DNA of 64,000 nt from Prosthecodimorpha hirschii (GCF_001305515.1 NZ_LJYW01000001.1:5306857-5370856); one strand, 5' to 3'; counted from the first letter of the stretch, positions 24,499 through 35,358 are shown. Program-made: numbers and translations. The notes: generated from the letters alone by a model not told the origin.

Positions 24499-25004
24499 AG
24501 GAGGGGCGGATCGGGCGCCGCGGATGGGGCCGGCGGTCCGCGTCGGTGGGGCGAGGTTGTAGCGGTGGGACCAAAAGCAAAGGTTTCGATCTGCGCTTGA
24601 AAATGCCGAAAATCGATCGCGGATCAAAGGGTAAAGTAGGTCAATCGCCGCGTTACGCCATGACCGCCGCGCCGCGTTTCGTTGCGATATCGCACCCCTC
24701 ATCCGGCCTTCGGCCACCTTCTCCCGCAAGGGGAGAAGGGGATGGTCGCGAGATCTGAGCGGTTACGCTTGACGGCCCATCGGCTCCTTCCCCTTCTTCC
24801 GAAAGGGGAGAAGGAGATGGTCGCGAGATCGCTGCGGTTACGGTTGTCGAACCCTCGGTTCCTTCCCCTTCGCCCCTCCGGGGAGAAGGTGCCTGAAGGG
24901 CGGATGAAGGGCGGGTCGGCCGGCGCCGATGGGGCCGGCGGTCCGCGGGTGCCGGGAGGGCTTCGCTGGCGCCGTGCTTGACGGGGCGCGAAGGTCGGGG
25001 ATAA
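24499..25004. repeat. Gene-free region with REP-like repeats
   Basis: No gene. From about 24690 to 24910 there are REP-like units of the same family as at 16.1-16.7 kb. CCCCTCATCCGGCCTTCGGC precedes CACCTTCTCCC, followed by GGGGAGAAGG and twice GATGGTCGCGAGATC (24741 and 24816, 75 bases apart) separated by GGCTCCTTCCCCTTC. An inverted intact IS target (GGAGAAGGTGC) is at 24892-24902 and a one-mismatch copy at 24714-24724. The promoter of the next operon begins at about 24970. Confidence 0.75.
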
Positions 25005-25027
25005 GTTATGTTATAACGTAACATAAC
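25005..25027 (+). promoter_or_regulatory. Zur box
   Basis: GTTATGTTA (25005-25013) and TAACATAAC (25019-25027) are perfect 9-bp inverted arms around TAACG. The sequence agrees with the alphaproteobacterial Zur operator (TGTTATA-TAACA core). It ends 10 bases before the start codon of a COG0523 GTPase, a classic Zur target. Repression in zinc-replete cells is therefore expected. Confidence 0.85.
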
Positions 25028-25037
25028 GAGATCACCG

Positions 25038-26254
<1,217 letters not shown>

Positions 26255-26258
<4 letters not shown>

Positions 26259-26542
26259 TCCTGCGTTTCTCGCGCAAGGTCGACGATCCGGCCCTTGCCG
26301 AAGCCCGCCAGCGCCTCCGCGACTGGACCCGCGACGCCCTCGGCGTCGACGACCGGGTCTCCTTCACGGTCAGCGAGATCGCCTGCGGGGACGCGGCCTG
26401 CGGCGGCATCGAGACGATCGTCCTGATCATGGCCGAGGGCCGGCCGACGCAGGCCCTCAAGATCCCCGGCGCCATGCGGACGATCGGCTGGCCGCAGGTG
26501 CTCGATGCCGTCTCGCGCCGGCCGGATCTGTGGCCGCCGTGA
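26255..26542 (+). CDS. Small conserved protein in the Zur operon
   Basis: A 95-residue protein starting at GTG, four bases overlapped with the zigA stop, so translationally coupled. The central segment [21 protein letters not shown] carries two cysteines in a C-G-D-x2-C-G arrangement, conceivably a metal site. I recall similar small proteins next to COG0523 genes in Rhizobiales but know no function. Given the Zur box upstream, a role in the zinc-starvation response, such as a partner or client of the GTPase, is likely but inferred. Confidence 0.7.
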
Positions 26543-26599
26543 CGGCGCCGGCCGGCTGCCCGAAGGCGATCGGGCGAGGGCCGTCGCGCCGGCGCGCGA

Positions 26600-27229
26600 T
26601 CAGCGGCGCAGGAGGCGCGGCAGGGCTTCCCAGGCGGTCCGCAGCGAGAACAGCAGGAACAGCGCGCCGGTGGCGCGGATGATCCACAGCGCGTGGCGGA
26701 GATAGAGGCCGCGCAGCAGCTTCGTGCCGACGATCCAGACCAGGATCAGGTCGCCGATCAGGAAGCCGACGAAGGCCGCGATCAGCAGCATCGGCAGGGC
26801 CTCGAAGGACAGGGTCCCGGCCTGGCCGGCGAACAGCGCCGAGAACATCGCCAGCGCGACCGGGTAGCTCTTCGGATTGGTCAGGCCGAACAGGATGCCG
26901 CGGCGCAGCGGCCGGCGCCCGATCACGTCGTCGGCCGCGCCGGCCGACCGGGCCGTGACGCCCTTGTAGCCGAGCCAGCCGAGATAGCCGGCGCACAAGA
27001 GCGCGATCGCGTCGAAGACATGCTGGTCGATCACCTGCGCGCCGACCAGGGCGAAGATCGCCAGGCCGCACCAGAGCGTATCGCCGGCCAGATGGCCGAT
27101 GACGAAATGCGCCGCCGGCCGCCGTCCCTGCGAGGCGCCGATGCCGATCAGGGCCAGCACGGCCGGGCCGGGCGAGAGAACGTAGAGGGCACCGGCCAGG
27201 AAGGAGGCGGCGAGGGCGGCAAGCGTCAT
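26600..27229 (-). CDS. LysE/RhtB-family amino acid exporter
   Basis: A 209-residue membrane protein with six hydrophobic segments and the family signatures LSPGPAVLALIGIGASQG (about 18-35) near the N-terminus and GLTNPKSYP (about 114-122) in the middle. These proteins export amino acids or homoserine-lactone-like compounds by proton antiport; the substrate cannot be predicted. It is convergent with the Zur operon. No regulator adjoins it. Confidence 0.9.
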   Translation of the reverse strand: MTLAALAASFLAGALYVLSPGPAVLALIGIGASQGRRPAAHFVIGHLAGDTLWCGLAIFALVGAQVIDQHVFDAIALLCAGYLGWLGYKGVTARSAGAADDVIGRRPLRRGILFGLTNPKSYPVALAMFSALFAGQAGTLSFEALPMLLIAAFVGFLIGDLILVWIVGTKLLRGLYLRHALWIIRATGALFLLFSLRTAWEALPRLLRR

Positions 27230-27606
27230 GGGGGCTCCTGTCGGATCGTTCGGGCCAGCCTGGCGGTTCGATCGGGACGGACGATGCCCGCCCGTCCCGT
27301 GACTGCGAACCGATCACTGTTTGACCACGAGCGGAGCCGTCGTGTCGACGGGAATGGCCCGGGCGAATGGCTGTCCGGCGGATTGGGCCGGACGCCCGCA
27401 TGCGGGACCGGCGCGGGGCGCGGGTGCGCGGGCGGCGGGGCCGGCGTCATGGTTCGGGACGAGCCGCCATGTCCGGTTTGTCGGGAAGCCGACAATGTCG
27501 GACCGGATTCGCCGGCGAGGACGCGGAGCGCTGCGGCCCCGGCGGACGGCATGAGGCTTGCTGCGCGGTCGACGTGAACGCTCGCACCTGACCATGGAGG
27601 CCGTCC
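27230..27606. other. Gene-free divergent intergenic region
   Basis: About 380 bases between the LysE-type exporter and the YqeB-like gene. Short frames exist here but are arginine/glycine rich and overlap each other on both strands. Nothing repeat-like or operator-like was recognised apart from a GGAGG ribosome binding site at 27596-27600. Confidence 0.5.
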
Positions 27607-28452
27607 TTGCCGCTCAACCGAATTGGCGCGGGCCCGCGCGCGGCGCCGCTCGCCCTCGTGCTCGGCACCAACGAAATCGCCTCTGCGGTCGCGATCCGGC
27701 TGAACCGCATCGGCCATGCGGTGGTCCTGTCGCATGACCCGCACCCGCCGGTGATCCGCCGCGGCATGGCGTTTCACGACATCCTGTTCGGCGAGGATGT
27801 CCAGGTCGACGGCATCGGGGCGGAACCGGTCGAGCAGGGGCGGGACCTGCTGGCCTTTGCCGACGGCCCGGCGCGGATCGGCATCACCCGGCTCGGCTTC
27901 GTCGATCTCTGCCCGTTTGCGGCCTTCGACGTGCTGATCGACGCCCGCATGAACAAATATGCGCTGATCCCGGATCTGCGCCATCTCGCCGCCGTGACCG
28001 TCGGGCTGGGTCCGGGTTTCGAGATCGGCCGCAATTGCGATGTGGCGGTGGAGACGCGGCCGGGTCGCAACGGCGAACTGGTGACCGAAGGCGCCACCGA
28101 GAGGGCCGACGGCCGGTCGAACCCGCTCGGCGGACTGGGGCGGGAGCGGTTCGTCTATTCGGCCGGCGAGGGGCGCTGGCGCACCTCCTTCGAGATCGGC
28201 ACGCGGGTCTATCGCGGCATGGTCGTCGGCCATCTCGCCGGGATGCCGGTCGCGGCGCCGCTCGACGGCATCCTGCGCGGCCTGGTGCGCGACGACACCG
28301 AAGTCGCCGGCCCGGTGAAGCTCCTGGAGATCGATCCGCGCAGCCGCGGGCAGGCGGCCTGGCGCGGCACCGACGAACGCGGCCGGACGATCGCGGACGC
28401 CACCGCCGCGGCCCTGAAGCGGCATCGGCTGGCGATCGGCGCCCGATCCTGA
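27607..28452 (+). CDS. YqeB-like selenium-dependent molybdenum hydroxylase system protein
   Basis: A 281-residue protein beginning at TTG, with GGAGG six bases upstream. The N-terminal Rossmann-like segment (VLGTNEIASAVAIRLNRIGH) and the central GLGPGFEIGRNCDVAVETRPGRN block match the EF2563/YqeB family, found with molybdenum hydroxylases and XdhC. The C-terminal part has GDGxxPVAAPLDGILRG-like biotinyl-carrier-style spacing. Family members are proposed to help mature molybdenum cofactor enzymes. No hydroxylase or selenium gene is nearby, so its client is unknown. Confidence 0.75.
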   Translation: MPLNRIGAGPRAAPLALVLGTNEIASAVAIRLNRIGHAVVLSHDPHPPVIRRGMAFHDILFGEDVQVDGIGAEPVEQGRDLLAFADGPARIGITRLGFVDLCPFAAFDVLIDARMNKYALIPDLRHLAAVTVGLGPGFEIGRNCDVAVETRPGRNGELVTEGATERADGRSNPLGGLGRERFVYSAGEGRWRTSFEIGTRVYRGMVVGHLAGMPVAAPLDGILRGLVRDDTEVAGPVKLLEIDPRSRGQAAWRGTDERGRTIADATAAALKRHRLAIGARS

Positions 28453-28545
28453 GACCCGCGCCGCCGATCCGGGGACGGGGCGGTTGTGATGGGGCGGCCG
28501 GGAGGGGGCTGCCGCGACGGGGGGCCGGCCTGGCGCGGCGATCGA

Positions 28546-28561
28546 CCGCAAGCGCTTGCGG
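28546..28561. repeat. 16-bp perfect palindrome CCGCAAGCGCTTGCGG
   Basis: A perfect dyad in the 292-base gap between the YqeB-like and CYTH genes, 184 bases before the latter. It might be a LacI-type operator (centre AAGCGCTT), but no LacI gene is in the window. Confidence 0.5.
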
Positions 28562-28744
28562 CTTGATTGTGACAGCGGAAGCGGGAACACCCCGAAGGGT
28601 GACGGCAGGCAAGCAGGCGGCGCCGCAGGCTGCTGGCCGGCGGTTCGTGCCGTTGCACGAAGGCAAGGCTCCGCGGCGGGGGCGATCGGAGGCGCGGCGC
28701 ACGCGGGGTGCGGCCTCGCATCCGGCAACAGGGATCGACGGTGC

Positions 28745-29230
28745 ATGGCCATCGAAATCGAGCGCAAGTTCCTGGTCGCCCACGACGGCTGGCGGGGGCG
28801 TGCGACCGGTTCGGACCGCCTTCACGACGGCTTGCTGTCGAGCGGCGGGACCAACAAGGTGCGGGTGCGGCGCGGATCCCGGACCGCGTGGCTGACCGTC
28901 AAGGGGCCGAAAAGCGGCATCGCACGGGACGAATTCGAGTATGAGATTCCCCTCGCCGACGCCGACGAAATGCTGGCCCGGCGCTGCCACGGACCGATCA
29001 TCGAACGGGTCCGCTTCTTCGTTCCGGAAGGCGTGCATCTGTGGACGGTCGACGTCTTCGGCGGGCCGCTCGAGGGGTTGATCGTCGCCGAACTGGAACT
29101 CGACCACGAGGCCGTCCCGTTCGAGCGGCCGGCCTGGGTGGGGATGGAAATCACCCACGACCGGCGCTACGGCTCCGCGGCGCTGCTGCTCGCCGCCGCC
29201 CAGAACGGTCCGGTGCCCTGGCGGGACTGA
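28745..29230 (+). CDS. CYTH domain protein (triphosphate tunnel metalloenzyme)
   Basis: A 161-residue single CYTH domain. The signature ExExK is EIERK at residues 4-8. Alternating basic and acidic strand residues follow (RVRRGS, WLTVKG, EFEYEIP, ELELD), forming the substrate tunnel. Bacterial members hydrolyse inorganic triphosphate or act as class IV adenylate cyclases. The short length without a CHAD domain fits a simple triphosphatase. The frame is open upstream, but MAIEIERKFLV is the universal N-terminus. Confidence 0.9.
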   Translation: MAIEIERKFLVAHDGWRGRATGSDRLHDGLLSSGGTNKVRVRRGSRTAWLTVKGPKSGIARDEFEYEIPLADADEMLARRCHGPIIERVRFFVPEGVHLWTVDVFGGPLEGLIVAELELDHEAVPFERPAWVGMEITHDRRYGSAALLLAAAQNGPVPWRD

Positions 29231-29294
29231 CGCTCCCGGGGTCTGAATAGTCGGGGCCGGTAACCCCCAGGGCCGATGATCCTGCGGCCTGTGG

Positions 29295-29321
29295 TCCGGG
29301 GCCGGTGGGACCGGCCCCGGA
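29295..29321. terminator. Strong hairpin between convergent genes
   Basis: A 12-bp perfect stem (29295-29306 with 29310-29321) around a GGG loop, midway between the convergent CYTH and metallo-hydrolase genes. There is no U-run on either side, so termination may be Rho-assisted, but the location suggests a bidirectional terminator. Confidence 0.5.
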
Positions 29322-29331
29322 CATCAGCGGA

Positions 29332-30315
29332 TCACTGCCAGAAGGCGGGCGTGAAGTCGAAGCCGTTGCCGGCCTTGGTGACGAAGCCGTTCGACGGGAA
29401 GGCGCCGTGATAGAAGGCGACGCGGACCTTGTCGGCGGCGGCGCGGTCGAGGATCGCCTTGCGGGTGGCGACGGCGCGGTCGGCATCCATGTCGAACATC
29501 GCCTTCAGCTCCGGATTCTTCGCGAAGATGGCCGGGTTGTTGGTGATGTCGGCGACATACATCAGCTGGTCCTTGCCGGAGGCGACCAGGAAGGCGGTGT
29601 GGCCGGGCGTATGGCCGTCGGCCTGCACGGCGGTCACGCCGGGCACGACCTCCTTGCCCCAGCCGAAGCGGCGCACCTTGGCGGCTTCCGCCCCGAACAC
29701 CCGGCGGCAGTTCTGGAAATTGCCCTTCAGACCGTCCGGGGCGGCGCTCATCTTGGCGTCGTCCATCCAGTAGGCCCATTCGGGCTCCGGCACGACGATC
29801 TCGGCCTTCGGGAACATCAGCGTTCCGGCCTTGTTGCGCAGGCCGTTGATGTGGTCGCCATGGAAATGGCTGATCACGACCGTGTCGATATCCTCCGGCT
29901 TGATGCCGACGGCGGCCAGGTTGGCGATCAGGCGGCCGGCCGTGGGGCTGCCGTTGTCGGCGAAGCCGGTGTCGAACAGCACCAGGTTCTTGCCGGTCGA
30001 GACCACCATCGGCGTGAAGGTCAGGCTCAGCTTGTCGGACGGCAGGCCGACGGCCGCGAAGGCCGCGGCGGTGTCGGCGTCGGAGAGGTTGCGGATGAAG
30101 TTCGGCGGGGTCGGGAACTGCACCGCGCCGTCGTGCAGCGCCGCGACGGCGAAGTCGCCGAGCTTGTAGACCTGGGCGGCCGGACCGGGCTTCAGAGCGG
30201 ACGGGGCGGGCGCCGTTCCCTGCGCCATCGCCGGCACGGTCGCCAACCCGGTGGCGTTGGCCGCGGCGAGGCCGATGAGACTGGTGGTGATGAAAGCCCG
30301 ACGGTCCATGCTCAT
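29332..30315 (-). CDS. Exported MBL-fold metallo-hydrolase
   Basis: A 327-residue protein with a twin-arginine-like signal (MSMDRRAFITTSLIGLAAAN ... AMAQG, cleavage about residue 31). A metallo-beta-lactamase fold follows with the metal motif HFHGDH (about 173-178), further ligand GHTPGHT and a late YHGAFPSNG. Related periplasmic proteins act as lactonases or general hydrolases; quorum-quenching lactonase and SdsA-like activities cannot be separated by sequence. The chosen ATG has GGAGG 8 bases upstream; a longer frame adds only MEERS. Confidence 0.85.
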   Translation of the reverse strand: MSMDRRAFITTSLIGLAAANATGLATVPAMAQGTAPAPSALKPGPAAQVYKLGDFAVAALHDGAVQFPTPPNFIRNLSDADTAAAFAAVGLPSDKLSLTFTPMVVSTGKNLVLFDTGFADNGSPTAGRLIANLAAVGIKPEDIDTVVISHFHGDHINGLRNKAGTLMFPKAEIVVPEPEWAYWMDDAKMSAAPDGLKGNFQNCRRVFGAEAAKVRRFGWGKEVVPGVTAVQADGHTPGHTAFLVASGKDQLMYVADITNNPAIFAKNPELKAMFDMDADRAVATRKAILDRAAADKVRVAFYHGAFPSNGFVTKAGNGFDFTPAFWQ

Positions 30316-30445
30316 GCTGCGCTCCTCCAAGCTGTTGGCGGCAGGACTTTATCGGGGCCAGCCCGAAAGGCGATGACACCCTTCGGGATTTTCCATGCGC
30401 TCGCGGCAATGTGACGGGATGTGAACAAAGACCGGGCGAGATCCG

Positions 30446-33400
30446 TCAGGCACCGAACGGCAGGTAGCAGGATGCCGCGCGCCTGAGATGGGCCGTGGCA
30501 TCGACCGCCAGCATCGGTCGCTGCGGATCGGCCAGCGACGCCAGGAAGGCGAGGAAGCCGGCCTGCCGGTCGGCGCCGCTTTCCGCGCGCACCAGCGCGG
30601 CGGTGGATGCGCCGAGCGCCGGCTCGAGCAGTTCCGGACAGCGCGCGGGCGCCAGCCAGAAATTCCAGGTCGCCGGCCGCGGCCGGTCGCGCGGGCGCTC
30701 GGGCCGGCCGAGGCTCGCGGCGAGCCGGTCGGCGACCCGCTCGCAGCCCGCGGTGCCGTCGCCGACCGGCCAATGCGGGAAGGCGAGCATCGGGCCGTCC
30801 GGGGCGGCGAGCGCGGCCATGACGCCGCCGATCGCCGCCCGGTCGGTCGCAAAGGCCAGATCGGCGCCGGCGCGGCCGCGGTCGATCGGTGGCGGCGCCC
30901 CGACCGCGATGCTGCCGACCAGGTCGAACCCGGCGAAGTCGGCGGCGAGCACCCTGAGCAGGGCGCGCGGGGGCTCGAAGGCCTTCGGATCGTCCGGGAT
31001 CGAGACCTGCCGGACGAAGGCGAACCGGTTGAGACAGCGCTCCTCGACGGCCCGGCTGGCGAAGGTCACCGCGATCGGCATCACGGCATGGACCCTGAGG
31101 ATCGTGAGCAGGACGACCGGGTCGGCACTCTCCAGCAGATGGACATGCAGGCCGGCACGCAGGCCGGGCGGGACCGCCGGGTCTTCCCCGGGCGCGGCGT
31201 TCCGGGCCCCGGCGCGTCGCACGATGGGCGTCGCGGCAAGGTCGCGGGCGATCGACGGCATCGCCCGCCGTCGGGCCAGCGCATGATCGGCAGCCAGTTC
31301 GGCGTCGCTGCGGAACGGCCCGCGCCGGTCGGCCAGCGCCCAGGCCGGCTGTGCGGCCGCGAACCAGGCGCGATCGTCGAGCGCGCGCGGCGGCGCTTCG
31401 GCCGGCTGCGGCGGAGGGGCCTTCGCGACCTCCATGCCGAGCGCGAAGATCGCTTGCGCATAGTCGGCCATGGCGAGGCGCGGCCGCCAGGTCTCGGCGC
31501 GCCGCGTCCGCTCGGCGGCGCCGATGGTGGGGCGGAGGGTGGCGAGCGCGCGGACCGCGGCGGCCGGGTCCTTGAAGGCCACCACCTGGACGTCGTCGGA
31601 TCCCGGCCGGGCGAGATCGGCGGCGCCGGTCGTGCGTTCGAAGCACACGACCGGGAGCCCGTCCCAGAGCGCGTCGAGCACGACATTGGGGTAGGGATCG
31701 AAGCGCGAGGACAGCAGGAAGGCATCCGCGACCGCCCAGAAGCCGGCAAGCGAAGCCTGTTCGCCGAAGAAGAAGACCACGTCGCCGAGGTCGGATTTCG
31801 CCACCTGGTCGGCGAGGTGCAGCGAGTATTCGGCATCGTCCGGCGGTTCGTAGCCGCCGCCGACCCAGACGAAGCGGCAGTCCCGCCCATGGGCCTCGAC
31901 ATAGTGGCGGGCGGTCTCGATGAAGAGCTCGACGCCCTTGCGCGGCTGCACCCGCCCGGCGCCGAACACCACGAACGGCTTCGCCGCATCGTCGTCGATG
32001 CCGAGCCGCGCCCGGACTTCCGCCGCCGTCAGCGCGCCCGACGCCTGGCCCAGGCGACCGGTATCGCAGCGGCCCTGCGGGCGGACCACCAGCGGCAGGT
32101 CGAGCGACCGCATGCCGAGCCGTTCGAACTCCGCCCTGACCGAGGCGGCGACGAATTCCGCCGGAACGACGGTGGCGGCGGCGCGCGCGACGGCTGCGGC
32201 GGCGGTGCCGGCCGGAAAGACATAGTCGGCGCATTCGTGCAGCAGGAGGATGGCCGGCACGCCGCGCGCGGCCAGGGCCGGCAGGGCCGGTGCGGCGACG
32301 ACCGAGTTGACCAGCGCGACGTCGAAGGCGTGGCGGGCCTTCAGGTGGTCGATGACCGCTGCGGCGCTGCCATGGTCGATCGGTGCGACCAGGATGTCGA
32401 CCGCGGCCCGCGCGAAGGCCGGACGCAGGGGCCCGTCCTGGCCGAGCCAGACGACCACATTGGCGCGTTCCGCAAAGGCCGAGACCAGTTCCAGGGCGAC
32501 GAAGGGCGCGCCGGAGCGGCTCGCCTCGTGGGAGACGATCAGGATCGTCGGCCAGTCGGCCTCGGATTCGCGCTCTTCGTCGAGAGCGTGCGCGATCAGC
32601 CGCGTGCTTCCCCGCCGGCCCTCGGCCCGGCCGTGGGCGGCGAAATGGACGGCCGGGTTGATCTCGGCCGCGGCAATGTCCGGGTTGCTCGCATAGTAGG
32701 CGCGGCTGTCGAAGTCGCGTGCGGCCGGAGCACCGGTGATGTAGCCGACCGATGCGTAATGCAGCGCGGGATCGATGTCGGTGCGCCCGCCGAGCACGGT
32801 GCGGCGGTAGAAGGCCTCGTCGAGGACGCCGCTCGCGCGCACGGCCCGGGCGGCATCCTCGGCGGCGGCCGCGTTCGGATGGCACCAGGGGCGATGGCGG
32901 TTGGCCAGGAAGAAGACGAGCGGATTGGAATAGCCGGTCAGGAGCGGGCCGTAGAGGCGGGCGACGAAGGCGGGCTCGAGGCCGGCCCAGGGCGCCACGC
33001 CGCCGGGCGCGCCATGAACCGCATAGTCGAGCAGCAACGCGACCGCGGACTGATTGTCCAACTGGCGCCATTTGGCATAGCCGGAATAATCGAACAGGCC
33101 TGTCGCCATGATCATCGCGCCGTCGAACCAGGCCTGCGCGAGCGAGGGGCAGCGGAACTCGAACTGGCCGTGGCGCACGAAATGCAGGAAGGCTTCCGGC
33201 GGCAGGCGCGGAACGTCGGCATACCAGCCGCAATAGTCGGCCGCCGAGAAGTCCCGGCTGGGCGCCGTTCCCGCAGCCGCGCCGGTCTCCAGGTAGTGGG
33301 CCGCGAGGGCCTCGGCCGTGCCGCCACGCCCCGTGGCCGCGGCGTAGAAGGCGGCATCGAAACGGCCGGAGGCGACCAGGGCGTCGGCCGGAGGCAGGGC

Positions 33401-33508
33401 TATCAACCGGGCCTGCAGCCGGCCAGGCATCGTAAGGGGGCCCTCGCCGACAGCCGGCGACGGCTCGGCCGCGATGGCGAGGGAACGCAGACCACGTTTG
33501 TCAGACAA
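30446..33508 (-). CDS. Large multidomain glycosyltransferase (GT4 core with RgpF-like tail)
   Basis: About 1020 residues if the TTG at 33508 is used (GAGGA 8 bases upstream, 11 bases after the previous stop); ATG 33430 is the alternative (994 residues). The N-terminal third contains repeated modules of the type FD..YYASNPDIAA..NPAVHFAAHGRAEGR, seen in very large surface-glycan glycosyltransferases. A GT-B core follows, with the GT4 nucleotide-sugar segment VVFGAGRVQPRKGVELFIE (about 500-520) and the DAFLLSSRFDPYPNVVLDAL motif. The last 250 residues (LHVHLLESADPVVLLTILRVH) resemble the rhamnan-synthesis RgpF domain. It probably builds a capsular or O-antigen-like polymer and is the last gene of a three-gene leftward operon. 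Confidence 0.85.
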   Translation of the reverse strand: MSDKRGLRSLAIAAEPSPAVGEGPLTMPGRLQARLIALPPADALVASGRFDAAFYAAATGRGGTAEALAAHYLETGAAAGTAPSRDFSAADYCGWYADVPRLPPEAFLHFVRHGQFEFRCPSLAQAWFDGAMIMATGLFDYSGYAKWRQLDNQSAVALLLDYAVHGAPGGVAPWAGLEPAFVARLYGPLLTGYSNPLVFFLANRHRPWCHPNAAAAEDAARAVRASGVLDEAFYRRTVLGGRTDIDPALHYASVGYITGAPAARDFDSRAYYASNPDIAAAEINPAVHFAAHGRAEGRRGSTRLIAHALDEERESEADWPTILIVSHEASRSGAPFVALELVSAFAERANVVVWLGQDGPLRPAFARAAVDILVAPIDHGSAAAVIDHLKARHAFDVALVNSVVAAPALPALAARGVPAILLLHECADYVFPAGTAAAAVARAAATVVPAEFVAASVRAEFERLGMRSLDLPLVVRPQGRCDTGRLGQASGALTAAEVRARLGIDDDAAKPFVVFGAGRVQPRKGVELFIETARHYVEAHGRDCRFVWVGGGYEPPDDAEYSLHLADQVAKSDLGDVVFFFGEQASLAGFWAVADAFLLSSRFDPYPNVVLDALWDGLPVVCFERTTGAADLARPGSDDVQVVAFKDPAAAVRALATLRPTIGAAERTRRAETWRPRLAMADYAQAIFALGMEVAKAPPPQPAEAPPRALDDRAWFAAAQPAWALADRRGPFRSDAELAADHALARRRAMPSIARDLAATPIVRRAGARNAAPGEDPAVPPGLRAGLHVHLLESADPVVLLTILRVHAVMPIAVTFASRAVEERCLNRFAFVRQVSIPDDPKAFEPPRALLRVLAADFAGFDLVGSIAVGAPPPIDRGRAGADLAFATDRAAIGGVMAALAAPDGPMLAFPHWPVGDGTAGCERVADRLAASLGRPERPRDRPRPATWNFWLAPARCPELLEPALGASTAALVRAESGADRQAGFLAFLASLADPQRPMLAVDATAHLRRAASCYLPFGA

Positions 33509-33519
33509 TGCAGAGGTCC

Positions 33520-35358
33520 TCAAGACAGCGCCCCACCCGGACCCGCCGGACGTGCGTCCGACGGCGCAGCCAGGAACGCAAGGAATTCGGCCCGGCGCCG
33601 CTCGAAGCGGTCGCGCCAGAGGGCATGGATCTCGCAATCCCGCTCGTTGCGGGCGCGGATGCGGCGCTCGAGGTCCGCGCTTGCCGTCACTTCGTTGACG
33701 GGCAGGTCCGGCGTCTTGCGGACATGCCTTTCCTCGGCGGCGGCGACACCGGCCAGCCTGAGCAGGACGGCGCGCGACAGGCTGTAGTCCTCGTAAAGCC
33801 CCACGAAGGCAAAGGCCGAGTCGAGCCGGTCGACGATGGCCTCCGCCGGCTCGTCGTCGCTGTCGGACAGGAACAGGGCCATGTAGTTCCGATGGGCCGA
33901 ATGCTCGATGAAGTCCTCGATCCGGGGGAACTCCCGGATGAAATCCTCATGCGGCGGATGCAGCGGGGTGCGCATGTAGCGATAGGCCGAGACGACGCGG
34001 GTGACCGGGTCGCGCAGCATGGTCGTCAGGCGGGCCTGCGGGTCCTGGGCCGGCAGCCGGCGCACCTGCCGCCAGCGCATATGTCCGGAGGCGAAGCGGA
34101 ACGGCCTTGCCGCGTGCTCCGCCAGGAAGCGGTCGAAGGCCGCATCGCGACGGGCCTCGAAGGATCGGCCGGAATCGGCCGGCGCCACCGTGACATTGGC
34201 GTTCGGGGCGAGGCCGCCGGCCAGTTCCGAGCGCAGCGAACTGCCCGCGGTCTTGGGGATGTGGAGAAAGAACCAGAGCGGCCCCGGCGGCGTGGCTTTC
34301 GTCCTGGGACCCGGGGCCGCCTTCATGCGGGCCGGCGCCGCGTCCTCGGCCGCGGGCGGATCGTCGGCGGCCTCTCCGGCCGAGCCGGTCCGCTCCGTGA
34401 GCAGGAGTTGGATGGTTCTTTCGAGCGAGCGATGCGGCTGCCAGCCGAGCAGGCGCGCCGCCTTGCCGACGTCGAGAATGTTGCTGCGGATCTCGCCGGG
34501 CATCTGCGGCATGGTCTCGACCCGGATCGGACGCCTGCCGGCCTCCTCGACGAGGCGGATCAGGTCGCCGATCCTGCGGCCGGCGCCGCTGCCGATATTG
34601 ATGATCTCGCCGGCCAGATCGCGGCCGCCGCGAACCGTCAGGGCGATCGCCTCGGCGACGTCGGCGACATGGACGAAATCCCGGATCTCGCCACCGTCGC
34701 CGCGCAGCTGGAAGGGGATGTCGTTGAGAGACGCCTCGACCAGGGCCGCGACGACCCCCTGTCCGCGACGGACCTGCTGGCCGGGACCATAGGGATTGGC
34801 GATCCGCAGGACGGTCCAGGTCAGGCCCGTGGCCCGGCCGACATGGGCGAGACCCTGTTCGATCGACAGCTTGAGGAGACCATAGGGCGCGGCCGGCCGC
34901 TCGGCCCGGTTCTCCGACACCGGCGTTTCGCCGGCTTCGCCATAGACGGCGCCGCCCGAGGACGTGAGAATCAGATGGCGTCCCGGGCGCGCGGCCAGAG
35001 CGGCGTGGACGTCGCATCGCAGGGCGGCCAGCTGGTGGATCCGGCGCAGATCGAAACCATGGACCGAAACCGGCGTGCCGTCGGCGACTAGATCGACAAC
35101 TATCTCCGCATCGCCGCAGGCCGCGGCGACGCGATCGGGTTCGGCAAGGTCGGCGATCGCGCGCCGCGCCGACGGCGCCCAGCGTTCGAAGGCGGGACCG
35201 AGCTCGGATCGGTTGACGAGGGTCAGGCGCTCGCCGAGCACCGGGCCGATGAGCCGCGTGACCGCGCGTCCGATCAAGCCGTTGCAGCCGACCAGGGCGA
35301 CGCGCCCGGTGATCCCGGCGGCGGGGTTGTCGCGGGCAGGCGGGCGGCCGGTCGGCAT
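33520..35358 (-). CDS. NAD-dependent epimerase/dehydratase fused to a sulfotransferase
   Basis: A 612-residue fusion. Residues 20-310 form an extended-SDR nucleotide-sugar epimerase: nucleotide-binding VALVGCNGLIGRAV with an unusual CNG in place of the common TGG/GAG, catalytic YGLLK, and IRDFVHVADVAEA. After an acidic linker, residues 360-600 form a sulfotransferase with the PAPS-binding FFLHIPKTAGSSLRSEL and a TTMLRDPVTRVVSAYRYM segment. A nucleotide-sugar editing and sugar-sulfating bifunctional enzyme is the obvious reading. The start overlaps the stop of the preceding sulfotransferase gene (ATGA). No frameshift separates the domains, so the fusion is genuine. Confidence 0.85.
   Translation of the reverse strand: MPTGRPPARDNPAAGITGRVALVGCNGLIGRAVTRLIGPVLGERLTLVNRSELGPAFERWAPSARRAIADLAEPDRVAAACGDAEIVVDLVADGTPVSVHGFDLRRIHQLAALRCDVHAALAARPGRHLILTSSGGAVYGEAGETPVSENRAERPAAPYGLLKLSIEQGLAHVGRATGLTWTVLRIANPYGPGQQVRRGQGVVAALVEASLNDIPFQLRGDGGEIRDFVHVADVAEAIALTVRGGRDLAGEIINIGSGAGRRIGDLIRLVEEAGRRPIRVETMPQMPGEIRSNILDVGKAARLLGWQPHRSLERTIQLLLTERTGSAGEAADDPPAAEDAAPARMKAAPGPRTKATPPGPLWFFLHIPKTAGSSLRSELAGGLAPNANVTVAPADSGRSFEARRDAAFDRFLAEHAARPFRFASGHMRWRQVRRLPAQDPQARLTTMLRDPVTRVVSAYRYMRTPLHPPHEDFIREFPRIEDFIEHSAHRNYMALFLSDSDDEPAEAIVDRLDSAFAFVGLYEDYSLSRAVLLRLAGVAAAEERHVRKTPDLPVNEVTASADLERRIRARNERDCEIHALWRDRFERRRAEFLAFLAAPSDARPAGPGGALS

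Noticed and set aside
24682-24981. A 99-codon frame in the gene-free region before the Zur box
   Set aside because: It translates REP-like repeats (LLPLLPKGEKE-type residues), an artefact common with these sequences.
30488-33787. A 1099-codon plus-strand frame over the giant glycosyltransferase
   Set aside because: Antisense shadow; the minus strand carries recognisable GT4 motifs and is coupled to its operon.
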